Positions 43,139 through 50,869 of a DNA stretch of 50,869 bases are shown here, one piece after another. Origin of the DNA: Ruminococcus sp. AM22-13 (lineage in GTDB: Bacteria > Bacillota > Clostridia > Lachnospirales > Lachnospiraceae); contig NZ_QRIL01000021.1 of the NCBI RefSeq assembly GCF_003471165.1, forward strand, positions 20,633 to 71,501, given 5' to 3'. The notes beneath the pieces were generated by a model. The model saw nothing but the letters and a program-made list of their open reading frames with translations. It did not search any database and was not told the origin of the DNA. Each line of letters starts with the position of its first letter. The stretch's first letter is position 1. Made by a program: the position numbers and the translations under genes.

Positions 43139-44440
43139 ATGAAGAGAGTGATCACATATGGCACTTTTGATCTGTTTCATAAGGGCCACTACAATATTAT
43201 AAAAAGGGCAAAGGCGCTTGGCGATTATCTGATCGTTGGCGTTACAAGTGAGAGCTTTGATATTGAACGAGGCAAGCTTAATGTAAGAGACAGCCTTATT
43301 AAGAGAATAGAGAATGTGCGGCGTACCGGACTGGCAGATGAGATTATTATTGAAGAGTACCAGGGACAGAAAGTCAGCGATATCATCAAATATGACATAG
43401 ATGTTCTGGTAGTTGGTTCAGACTGGCGGGGCAAATTTGATTATCTTAAGAACTACTGCGATGTCGTTTATCTGGAACGTACCAAGAATATTTCCAGTAC
43501 AAAGCTTCGCAGTGAGGGTGTTATCTTTAATATGGGAATTGTGACAGACGATATTAAAGATAATGATTTTGTACAGGAATCCAAATATGTCAGCGGTATT
43601 CACGTAGAACGGGTATTCAGCGAGAATCCGGAGACTGCGCAGGAATTCTGCGATAAATTTGAACTTGGATCCTGTTGGAGCGACTATGACCAGTTCCTGT
43701 CAGATGTGGATATCGTTTATATTAAAACTTCGCTGAGCAAACGGGCGGAGTATATCGAACGCGCACTGAAACAGGGCAAATATGTGATAAGTGATTCTCC
43801 GTTAACGCTTTCTTCAGAGAAACTGCGCTATCTCTTTGAAGTTGCGAGGGAGAACAATGTAGTCCTGATCGAGAGGATGACGCTGGTTTATCTGCGTGCT
43901 TTTAACCAGCTGGTATGGCTGGTGCACAGCAACCTGGTAGGAGATCTGGTCAGCGTTAAATGTGCGATTTCCCAGGATGATTTTGAAGGTGGCAGGACTT
44001 TTAATGAGACAGTCTGCACAGCAATCTGCGCGGTACTTAAACTGCTTGGCAGAAAGTGCCGGGATATCAATACAAATGCAGTTCGCGATCAGGAAGGGAA
44101 ATTTGTATATGACATGATCACCATGAAGTATGCCAATGCACTGGCGACCATTGAGATCGGAACAACCGTAGATATCGAGAATGAACTTGTGATCATCGGA
44201 AGTAACGGAAGGGTTACGATTCCGAATGACTGGTGGAACACAGGATATTTCGAGGCAAACATTTCCGGAAAGGAATTCCTGAAGAGATACAGCTTTAATT
44301 TCGAGGGAAATGGTTTCCGCTATCTGTTGCAGGAGCTGATGATCATGATCAGAGACAAGCGTACAGAATGTACCCGGCTTTTCTATGATGAGTCGTTAAA
44401 AATAATAGAAATTTTGGAAACAATTAATCAGAAAGGATAA
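43139..44440 (+). CDS. TagD-like cytidylyltransferase fused to a degenerate Gfo/Idh/MocA domain
   Basis: A 433-residue fusion. Residues 1-127 are a glycerol-3-phosphate cytidylyltransferase-type domain with 'GTFDLFHKGH' (HXGH at 14-17) and 'ISSTKLR' (118-124), both complete. From about 130 on, the fold pattern is Gfo/Idh/MocA oxidoreductase, but the GXGXXG turn reads 'MGIVTDD' and the EKP motif is 'ISDSPLTLS', so the catalytic lysine is missing. The first half should make a CDP-linked polyol or aminoalcohol. It begins an operon with two LicD-type genes, matching the use of CDP donors by LicD. Confidence 0.88.
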   Translation: MKRVITYGTFDLFHKGHYNIIKRAKALGDYLIVGVTSESFDIERGKLNVRDSLIKRIENVRRTGLADEIIIEEYQGQKVSDIIKYDIDVLVVGSDWRGKFDYLKNYCDVVYLERTKNISSTKLRSEGVIFNMGIVTDDIKDNDFVQESKYVSGIHVERVFSENPETAQEFCDKFELGSCWSDYDQFLSDVDIVYIKTSLSKRAEYIERALKQGKYVISDSPLTLSSEKLRYLFEVARENNVVLIERMTLVYLRAFNQLVWLVHSNLVGDLVSVKCAISQDDFEGGRTFNETVCTAICAVLKLLGRKCRDINTNAVRDQEGKFVYDMITMKYANALATIEIGTTVDIENELVIIGSNGRVTIPNDWWNTGYFEANISGKEFLKRYSFNFEGNGFRYLLQELMIMIRDKRTECTRLFYDESLKIIEILETINQKG

Positions 44441-44443
44441 CTC

Positions 44444-46738
44444 ATGACGGAAAAACAGAAATACCTCCTGAAGCTTTTCAGGGAGGTTGATGAAATCTGC
44501 AGAGAACATAACCTGAGATATGTACTGGCCGGGGGCTCCCTTATCGGAGCCCTCAGGCATGAGGGATTTGTTCCCTGGGATGATGACGTGGATCTTTATA
44601 TGCCACGCTCAGACTGGGAGAAATTTATAGAGATCTGCAAGACAGAACTGCCACCGAACAGAGAGATACAGTGTTCGGAGGTGGACAGAAATTATACAAA
44701 TTCATTTCCACGCTATGCATCTACCGATACCTGTGCGATTCATAAAAGCCAGATCATCGGCAAGGACTGTGGCGGAGAGATCATAGACATTCTTACACTG
44801 GATCCTATTCCGGCAGACGATAAAGAATACGAGAAATATAGAACGCACATGATGATTTACTCGGATCTTATCAATATTTCTGTAGGCTACAGTGACCGCT
44901 GGGAGATACCTGCATCCATGTATCTGAAGTATCTTCTTTCTTATATTTTTCTTGGCAAAAAAAGAACGCTGGAGAAACTCGAGAAGATAATGTTTTCCTA
45001 CAATGAGGAAGAGTGCGACCGCTATGCCATGCGCTGGGGTGGCTGCCCGTTTCTTTTTGACAAAGATATGATGTTCCCTGTCAAAGAGGGGATTTTCGAG
45101 GGACAGAAGGCGATGATCCCGAATAAATGCAGCGATTATCTGATCTGGCATTACGGTGATGAGTGGTCTTATATGCCGCCGCATGACAGCAGAGAGGGAC
45201 ATGTGGCTGTCTGCGTAGACGAACTTCCTTATCAGGAACTTCGTGAGGAATATATGCCGAACATTCATAAAGGCAGACTGCGCCGGGACTCTGTATTCCG
45301 TAAGTTCTACAATATGCTTATTGCTAAAAAGAACCATAAAGTCCGCCAGGAAGGACTTGCAATGAAAGCGCGCGCAGTAGCACTGGATCTGCAGGGCGCG
45401 ATCAGCGAGTCGGGATTAAAAATCAGCGAACTGGTTGAAGCCAGATCTTTTCACAGGCTGAATGCATTATTTGGATCTTATTATAAAAGTCAGTTGAGTG
45501 CCGATTTTATCGGAAGAGAAGACTACACAAATATTTATGCATTTTATCATCCGATTCTTGTGGGGGTTCCTGATGAAATATTCTATGCGGCGATGCTGAC
45601 ACTTTTCTATACAGAGCGTGTGTCAAAGGCATATCGAATGCTGCAGATCCGCCAGCAGTCAGATCATATCACTCCTGAGATGGAGAAACTGAAAGAGGAT
45701 ATCGAGCTTTTCAGAAAAGCGGCTGATCATTATGAATTTCACCGTATGGAGGAAGCACAGCAGATTATTGAGGATCTTTTGAACAGATATCCGGGACATC
45801 TGGGATTTATGAAATTCCGGTGCCGCTTCCTGATGGAGAATGCGGGAGAGAACCGTATTGAGGCAGAACGATTTATCGATAAAGCACTCAAGAAATTTCC
45901 GGAAGATGGATATTTCCTGAAATATAAGGCTGATATCTTCTGGATGAACGGCGAGGTACAAAAGGCAGCAGAACTTTATCTTCAGGTGAAGAGTAAGACC
46001 ACGAATGGAGTTGTCTGGCTGGAGATGGACAGATTTTTCAGAGGATATAAGGCAGAGATTCTGAAAAACTGCGAAGAGCTTCTGGCAGCCCGCAGAAAGA
46101 AAGAGGCACTTTCCCTCATGGAACTGTGGAATCAGCTGATTCCGGAGGATGACGATATCCAGGGCGCGTTCTATCTGGCAAAAGTAGCCTGCGCACGCAC
46201 CCAGAGTGAGATTGAGCAGGAAATTAATGAGATCCGCAGAGTGATCGAGATACCAATGCTTACACCGGTGAAAGAGAAAACAAATAAAAATAAGAAATCT
46301 GAAGAACACCAGATGTATAAAAAAGCACTTACGAGAGCATGGAAACGTCTTGGCTATTCCAAAGAATTAGCAGCCCTGCGCACACAGATCATCTGTACCG
46401 GTGAGGAGAGTGAGCTGGAATGGCTTGCCGAGCAGGTGAGAAACCGACAGTTCCGCAAAGAGGAGAAGGCCTGCGTTTATAAACTGGTAGGAGATGTCCG
46501 CATGAAACAGGGACAGACCAGAGAAGCTTTTGCCAATTATAAGAAAGCACTGGAATATGAAATGTCATCCTACGTAAAGACCGAACTGTACCGTATTTTT
46601 ATCAATGATCTGAACGATGGAAGCAGACAGGCGAAGAGCTTTGCAAAGAAGGCAGACATCACAGTTGTGCTTGATAACTGGCTGGATAAATACGGAAGTA
46701 TTGAAGATGTGAAGCGAATTGTACAGTCAGTAATGTGA
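44444..46738 (+). CDS. LicD family phosphotransferase with C-terminal TPR-like region
   Basis: A 764-residue protein starting three bases after the previous stop, with AAAGGA as ribosome site. The LicD domain (about 1-280) has the motif 'GGSLIGALRHEGFVPWDDDV' with the metal-binding DDD at 46-48. LicD enzymes move phosphocholine or phospho-polyols from a CDP donor to surface glycans. Residues about 400-764 form helical repeats resembling TPR ('AQQIIEDLLNRYPGHLGFMK', 'EAFANYKKALEYEM'). The long repeat region suggests a scaffold or acceptor-binding role. Confidence 0.9.
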   Translation: MTEKQKYLLKLFREVDEICREHNLRYVLAGGSLIGALRHEGFVPWDDDVDLYMPRSDWEKFIEICKTELPPNREIQCSEVDRNYTNSFPRYASTDTCAIHKSQIIGKDCGGEIIDILTLDPIPADDKEYEKYRTHMMIYSDLINISVGYSDRWEIPASMYLKYLLSYIFLGKKRTLEKLEKIMFSYNEEECDRYAMRWGGCPFLFDKDMMFPVKEGIFEGQKAMIPNKCSDYLIWHYGDEWSYMPPHDSREGHVAVCVDELPYQELREEYMPNIHKGRLRRDSVFRKFYNMLIAKKNHKVRQEGLAMKARAVALDLQGAISESGLKISELVEARSFHRLNALFGSYYKSQLSADFIGREDYTNIYAFYHPILVGVPDEIFYAAMLTLFYTERVSKAYRMLQIRQQSDHITPEMEKLKEDIELFRKAADHYEFHRMEEAQQIIEDLLNRYPGHLGFMKFRCRFLMENAGENRIEAERFIDKALKKFPEDGYFLKYKADIFWMNGEVQKAAELYLQVKSKTTNGVVWLEMDRFFRGYKAEILKNCEELLAARRKKEALSLMELWNQLIPEDDDIQGAFYLAKVACARTQSEIEQEINEIRRVIEIPMLTPVKEKTNKNKKSEEHQMYKKALTRAWKRLGYSKELAALRTQIICTGEESELEWLAEQVRNRQFRKEEKACVYKLVGDVRMKQGQTREAFANYKKALEYEMSSYVKTELYRIFINDLNDGSRQAKSFAKKADITVVLDNWLDKYGSIEDVKRIVQSVM

Positions 46739-46758
46739 ATTAGAAATGGAGTAAAGAG

Positions 46759-47919
46759 TTGAATAAAAAACAAAAGGTAATTTTATCATTATTACAGGAA
46801 ATAGATGAAATATGCCAGCAGAATCAAATTGAATATTACCTCTCTCCACGACTGACTCTCTGTGCTGTGGAGGGAAAACCTTTCCCACAGAATCCCATGT
46901 TTGGAATCGTTCTGATGAAAGTAGCAGACATGGAGCGTTTCCGTAAGGCAGTAGATGAAGATCCGAGAGAGAGACGCGCGCTGGAATCGCTGAAAAGCCA
47001 TAAATGGTTTTCGGGATTGTATCTGCGCTATACAAACACAGATACTCTGTGCCTGAATATGGATAACACCAGGGATTACGCATTTCCGGGAATCGGAGTC
47101 AGTATTTTCCCCCTCAGATCGGAAGCTGAGTCAGCATCGGCCGGACGCAGGTTCTCAAGAGATGAGAATGCGTGGATGGAACTTTGCCATATCAATTATG
47201 CAGACAGAAGTCTGAAAAACAGGCTCAACCGTACCTGGATGAGGCTGCGTTGTCTGGTCAATGGACGTCAGAGACAGGCTTCCCGTTTATACGACCGATT
47301 CCTCAGATTGTATCAGAAGCCGGAGACAGGTCAATATACCCTTAAGAGAAAAAAACAGACCACCGTTTATCCTGCCGGCATTTTTGCGAAGAGTAAGCGT
47401 GTCGAGATGGAGGGAGTTAAGCTTCAGATTCCGGCAAAAACCGAAGAATATCTGACCATAAGTTATGGAAAGAATTATAAGGATGTCACAGAGCCGCGAT
47501 ATGTCACTCCGATTGCGCTGGCAGTCAGCGCCAGAGTAAGCTACACACAATTCTGGAAAGAAGCAGGAGATTTCGACAAATACTGCAAAGAACGTATGAA
47601 AAATGCCCGCAGGCTTGCAAAGAGCAGGCGGCATAAGGACTACTTTAACGAATGCTGGGATTATGTGGAATTCTGCGGAGAGCGGATGAACCTGGGCGTA
47701 TCTTATGAGAAACAGAAGGACTATATCAAGAACCTGTATAAGAATGAAGATTATATGACACTTGAGAAAGTATTTCGTCCATACTTCAAAATGATGCAGA
47801 AGAGTCTGCAAAAAGGCGAACTCTTTGCGGAGGACGAAGAGATTCTTGATATTTATATAGACGTACTGGAAAAAACAGGAAAAACAGTACAGAGAGAGAA
47901 GATCGGTGCACTGATCTGA
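46759..47919 (+). CDS. Degenerate LicD-like protein
   Basis: A 386-residue protein with a TTG start at 46759, after GGAG. The first 28 residues align with the active LicD ('KQKVILSLLQEIDEICQQNQ' against 'KQKYLLKLFREVDEICREHN'), but both the GGS and DDD motifs are gone: the region reads 'SPRLTLCAVEGKPFPQNPMF'. The later part still follows LicD ('IPAKTEEYLTISYGKNYKDV'). It cannot use the usual metal site and may be a regulatory or structural partner of the active LicD. The reading frame is intact and in the same operon. Confidence 0.82.
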   Translation: MNKKQKVILSLLQEIDEICQQNQIEYYLSPRLTLCAVEGKPFPQNPMFGIVLMKVADMERFRKAVDEDPRERRALESLKSHKWFSGLYLRYTNTDTLCLNMDNTRDYAFPGIGVSIFPLRSEAESASAGRRFSRDENAWMELCHINYADRSLKNRLNRTWMRLRCLVNGRQRQASRLYDRFLRLYQKPETGQYTLKRKKQTTVYPAGIFAKSKRVEMEGVKLQIPAKTEEYLTISYGKNYKDVTEPRYVTPIALAVSARVSYTQFWKEAGDFDKYCKERMKNARRLAKSRRHKDYFNECWDYVEFCGERMNLGVSYEKQKDYIKNLYKNEDYMTLEKVFRPYFKMMQKSLQKGELFAEDEEILDIYIDVLEKTGKTVQREKIGALI

Positions 47920-47930
47920 CGGGAGGAAAA

Positions 47931-49673
47931 ATGAAACTTTCAGATTATATTGTTACGTTTTTACAGAAAAAAGGTATCTGCCATTTCTTTGGATATCAGG
48001 GAACGATGATCGCACATGTGGTAGATTCTATTGAACGAAATCCGGAGACGGAAAATCACTCCAGCTATAATGAACAGGGAGCGGCTTTTGCAGCATGTGG
48101 TTATGCGCAGGCGAAACAGGAATGTGCATGCGCCTATGCGACCAGCGGACCGGGAGCAGTCAATCTTTTAAGCGGCGTGGCAGATGCCTACTATGATTCC
48201 CTGCCTGTGGTCTTTCTCACAGGACAGTTAAATACTTATGAATATTCCGGTATCGAGGGACTGCGCCAGCAGGGATTTCAGGAGACAGACATCGTGGCAA
48301 TGGCGAAACCGATCACGAAGTATGCTGTCCAGATCCGTAATCCTGAGGATATCGTCGAAGAATTAAATAAGGCTTATCACATCGCAACGACAGGACGAAG
48401 AGGCCCGGTACTTATCGACCTGCCTATGAATATTCAGAGAAGTGAAGTAGAGAATCCTGTTTATGACATGAAATTCGAGGATAAACATACAGATGAGGCC
48501 ACAGCGCAGAAGGCAGCCGACACAATTCTGGAAGCGCTGAAACAGGCGAAGCGCCCTGTGATTATGCTCGGACATGGAGTAGACAGCGAGGTAAGCCAGC
48601 AGGAGCTGATTCATTTCGCACAGAAAAGACAGATTCCGATTATCACAAGTGTCCTTGCAAAATCCGTGCTGGGCTATGACCATCCGCTGAACTTCGGCTG
48701 TATCGGAGGTGCGTATGGACACCGCTATGCGAACATGATTGCAAATGCAAAGAGCGATTTGCTTCTCTGTTTCGGTATTTCCCTCTGCACCAGACAGATT
48801 GGAACAAAAGTACATGAATTTGCCAAAGGAGCAAAGATCATCCGTGTGGACATCGACCAGTATAATCTTCAGAGAGATATCCATGAAAACGGAGAGAATG
48901 AAGTGAAACTTCAGGCTGAGACCAGTGCAGTGATCAATTGTCTGGCAAGAGCACATTGTCCGGAAATGGATGGCTTAAGCGACTGGCTGAATGTCTGCAC
49001 AGAGATCAAAGAGAATCTCCAGGCAGTGGATGATAACACGCCGGAGAGATATCCGAACCGCATGATTGCTGATCTCAGTGATATGCTTGAGGATACGTCT
49101 GCGGTCGCAGTAGATGTCGGACAGCATATGGTATGGAGCTACCAGTCATTTAAGAACCGGGAAGGTCAGAAGCTTCTTTTCTCAGGCGGACACGGTGCTA
49201 TGGGATATGGACTTCCGGCGGCGATCGGTGCATATTATGCGACAGGAAAACCAACCGCATGTATCTGCGGAGACGGTGCACTTCAGATGAATATCCAGGA
49301 ACTGGAGTGGGTGAAGAGAGAGAATCTTCCTATTAAAATAATGGTAATGAACAATGAAGCGCTGGGTATGATCCGTCATCTGCAGAGAGATTATTTCGAC
49401 TGCCTCTTTGCCGGAACTACGGACGGCTGTGGATTCGCTTCCTGTGACTTCGCTGAGGTGGCTAAAGCTTACGGTATTCCGGCATTAAGAATGCACTGCG
49501 ATGCGGTAAGAGAACAGGCACCGGAATTTCTGGAAGGTGAAGGACCGAAGCTTCTGGAAGTCATGCTTGAGCACGGAACTTTCGCATATCCGAAAACCTG
49601 CCTGGGCGAACCGATCCACAACCAGCAGCCATACGCGCCGAAGAATGTTTATGACAGACTGATGGAATTATAA
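47931..49673 (+). CDS. Thiamine diphosphate-dependent enzyme, acetolactate synthase-like
   Basis: A 580-residue ThDP enzyme with the three domains of the family: PYR domain with the activating Glu in 'SSYNEQGAAFAACGYAQA', a central domain (about 190-330) and the PP domain with the ThDP/Mg motif 'CGDGALQMNIQELEWV' to 'VMNNEALGM'. GGGAGG precedes the ATG. The true reaction is unknown. It lies in an operon for CDP-linked surface groups, so it probably builds or cleaves a carbon skeleton for the substituent, and not branched-chain amino acids. There is no small regulatory subunit gene nearby. Confidence 0.9.
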   Translation: MKLSDYIVTFLQKKGICHFFGYQGTMIAHVVDSIERNPETENHSSYNEQGAAFAACGYAQAKQECACAYATSGPGAVNLLSGVADAYYDSLPVVFLTGQLNTYEYSGIEGLRQQGFQETDIVAMAKPITKYAVQIRNPEDIVEELNKAYHIATTGRRGPVLIDLPMNIQRSEVENPVYDMKFEDKHTDEATAQKAADTILEALKQAKRPVIMLGHGVDSEVSQQELIHFAQKRQIPIITSVLAKSVLGYDHPLNFGCIGGAYGHRYANMIANAKSDLLLCFGISLCTRQIGTKVHEFAKGAKIIRVDIDQYNLQRDIHENGENEVKLQAETSAVINCLARAHCPEMDGLSDWLNVCTEIKENLQAVDDNTPERYPNRMIADLSDMLEDTSAVAVDVGQHMVWSYQSFKNREGQKLLFSGGHGAMGYGLPAAIGAYYATGKPTACICGDGALQMNIQELEWVKRENLPIKIMVMNNEALGMIRHLQRDYFDCLFAGTTDGCGFASCDFAEVAKAYGIPALRMHCDAVREQAPEFLEGEGPKLLEVMLEHGTFAYPKTCLGEPIHNQQPYAPKNVYDRLMEL

Positions 49674-49700
49674 AACAATTGCCATAGAGTAATGTTAAGA

Positions 49701-49785
49701 TGTTAGGGGCAAAAGGCATTTTGCCCCTAACATGATATCTACGAATTGCTCCGCTGCAAAGCAGCTCCCGCAATTCTCATGTTAA
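49701..49785. repeat. Nested palindromic intergenic element
   Basis: A perfect 14-base hairpin, TGTTAGGGGCAAAA (49701-49714) with TTTTGCCCCTAACA (49719-49732), is followed by GAATTGC (49743-49749) with GCAATTC (49770-49776) enclosing GCTGC/GCAGC. TAACATG and CATGTTA bracket the second. It may terminate the ThDP gene transcript, though the T run after it is weak. Confidence 0.6.
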
Positions 49786-49859
49786 GCAGCGAAAGCGTAT
49801 CGGGATTATCCATTTAACTGATAGATAAAGATGAATATAACAAAGAGGTAGCAGAAAAA

Positions 49860-50597
49860 ATGAGCAGAGTAACAGTAATCACAGGCGGTACTTCCGGAAT
49901 CGGCCGTGGCATTGTGGAGAAGATCCTGGCAAATTCAGAACAGGACGATCTGATCTTTGCCACCTACGCACACAATGCGTATAAGGCAAACGACTTCTGG
50001 GACAGTCTGAAACCGGAAGACCAGGAGAAGCTTATCATAATGAAAGCGGATATGTCTTCCTATGACGATATGATGAATTTCGTCAAAGAAGTGAAAGAAA
50101 AAGCAGGACATGTGGACTGGCTGATCAGCAATGCCGGAATCAGCACCTATGATAAATTTCAGGATTACACATTTGAAGAATGGAATAACATCGTAAACAC
50201 CAACCTTTCCATCCCGGTATTTATGATCAAGGAATTCATGCCGGTCATGACGGAAGGCGGCAGAGTTCTCTTTATGGGATCTTATGCAGGACAGCAGGCA
50301 TATTCTTCTTCACTCGTATACGGAGTGACTAAGGCGGCGATCCATTTCCTTACCAAATCCCTGGTAAAGGAATTTGAGCCAAAAGGCATTACAGTTAATG
50401 CCATAGCTCCGGGATTTATCCAGACCCCGTGGCACGAGAACCGCACCCCTGAAAGCTACGAACGCATCAACCGCAAGATCGCCCTCCACAGATTCGGAGA
50501 GATCAAGGATGTGGCGGATATGGCGTACAGTATTCTCACGAACAACTATATGAATGGAAGCATCGTGGATATCCATGGAGGATATGACTACTTCTAA
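49860..50597 (+). CDS. Short-chain dehydrogenase/reductase
   Basis: A 245-residue SDR. The cofactor motif 'TGGTSGIGRGI' starts near residue 7, 'NAGIS' follows, and the catalytic Ser ('MGSYAG') and YxxxK ('YGVTK') are present. GAGGTAG precedes the ATG at 49860. It lies 186 bases after the ThDP gene. As a carbonyl reductase it could act on the ThDP-enzyme product, which is an inference from gene order. Confidence 0.9.
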   Translation: MSRVTVITGGTSGIGRGIVEKILANSEQDDLIFATYAHNAYKANDFWDSLKPEDQEKLIIMKADMSSYDDMMNFVKEVKEKAGHVDWLISNAGISTYDKFQDYTFEEWNNIVNTNLSIPVFMIKEFMPVMTEGGRVLFMGSYAGQQAYSSSLVYGVTKAAIHFLTKSLVKEFEPKGITVNAIAPGFIQTPWHENRTPESYERINRKIALHRFGEIKDVADMAYSILTNNYMNGSIVDIHGGYDYF

Positions 50598-50624
50598 AAG
50601 AACCTGACCAATCAGGTGACTAAC

Positions 50625-50710
50625 CGAATCAAGTAAGTCCCCTGCTTCAATTGCAAATATCCGATTGACTTAAACCAAGTGACGAAAGTGGATTGCAAAT
50701 ATCCGCTTGA
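50625..50710. repeat. Dispersed intergenic repeats, two families
   Basis: 50625-50651 resembles 27418-27445 (both have a TCAAG.AAGTCC stretch followed by CTGCTTCAATTGC). 50650-50669 and 50674-50710 carry the ATTGCAAATATCCG core related to 24823-24861 and 31843-31880. No gene is supported here. Confidence 0.55.
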
Positions 50711-50765
50711 ATTCCCGACAGATAAAATGGAGAAGCTTCTTCAGAAACTGTCGGGAATTTTTTTT
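50710..50765 (+). terminator. Terminator after the SDR gene
   Basis: AATTCCCGACAG (50710-50721) pairs perfectly with CTGTCGGGAATT (50748-50759), followed by T. It closes the surface-glycan cluster. A TCACCT/AGGTGA hairpin (about 50816-50831) lies near the window end. Confidence 0.85.
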
Positions 50766-50869
50766 GCATTCCCGGATTTTTTTTGTACATTTTAACAACC
50801 GTAGCAAGAATTCCCTCACCTTTATAGGTGATGGGATGAATTGCACATTCGAGCATGTCTGCTCAAATT

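Noticed and set aside
50647..50856. 69-residue minus-strand frame at the right edge
   Set aside because: It runs through the dispersed repeats and the terminator at 50710-50765, so its open frame is probably chance, though its first 30 residues look protein-like.

Overview
The window looks like chromosome of a low-GC anaerobic gut Firmicute of the family Lachnospiraceae, most like Blautia or a close relative. This is inferred from AGGAGG-type ribosome sites, two CUT1 sugar transporters without their own ATPase (one beside a YesM/YesN pair), a GlgC/GlgD pair, a CIRCE-controlled small heat-shock locus and an acetogen-style corrinoid methyltransferase operon. I see no rRNA, tRNA, CRISPR array, phage module or intact insertion sequence.

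Layout. 1-5.2 kb: AraC regulator, small membrane protein, and sugar ABC transporter 1 (binding protein plus two permeases). 5.3-8.45 kb: a 1048-residue membrane protein joining GGDEF, histidine kinase and receiver domains. 8.6-16.1 kb: YesN/YesM two-component pair on the minus strand, divergent from sugar ABC transporter 2 and a metallo-beta-lactamase-fold hydrolase. 16.3-17.7 kb: a lone DUF4143 ATPase behind a promoter carrying three 8-mers in exact 32-bp register. 17.8-20.4 kb: two nearly identical Hsp20 genes and a DnaJ-like cochaperone behind a CIRCE operator. 20.5-26 kb: NudC-type Nudix hydrolase, Ldh2-family dehydrogenase, small membrane protein, SH3-repeat secreted protein and a beta-lactamase-fold serine hydrolase. 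26.4-32.7 kb: a corrinoid methyl-transfer system resembling aryl-O-demethylases (UroD-type methyltransferase, pterin-type methyltransferase, corrinoid protein, Fe-S/ASKHA activator, DUF2284 protein, second corrinoid protein), followed by a PucR regulator. 34.6-35.1 kb: remnants of mscL and of an amino-acid permease. 35.2-38.8 kb: bL25, a probable type I toxin with antisense promoter, and glgD/glgC. 39.06-50.6 kb: a surface-glycan cluster with a priming sugar-phosphate transferase, glycosyltransferase, acyltransferase, cytidylyltransferase fused to a degenerate oxidoreductase, an active-looking and a degenerate LicD, a ThDP enzyme and an SDR.

Intergenic DNA is rich in palindromic dispersed elements. 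The clearest is a 144-bp MITE-like element at 26016-26159 with 13-bp terminal inverted repeats and a 6-bp flanking direct repeat; parts or relatives occur at 1-48, 31827-31947 and 36012-36075. A separate 215-bp near-perfect hairpin interrupts the methyltransferase locus. The strongest candidates for undescribed biology are the small toxin/antisense locus at 36.1-36.5 kb, the phospho-substituent cluster at 43.1-50.6 kb and the mobile palindromic elements.
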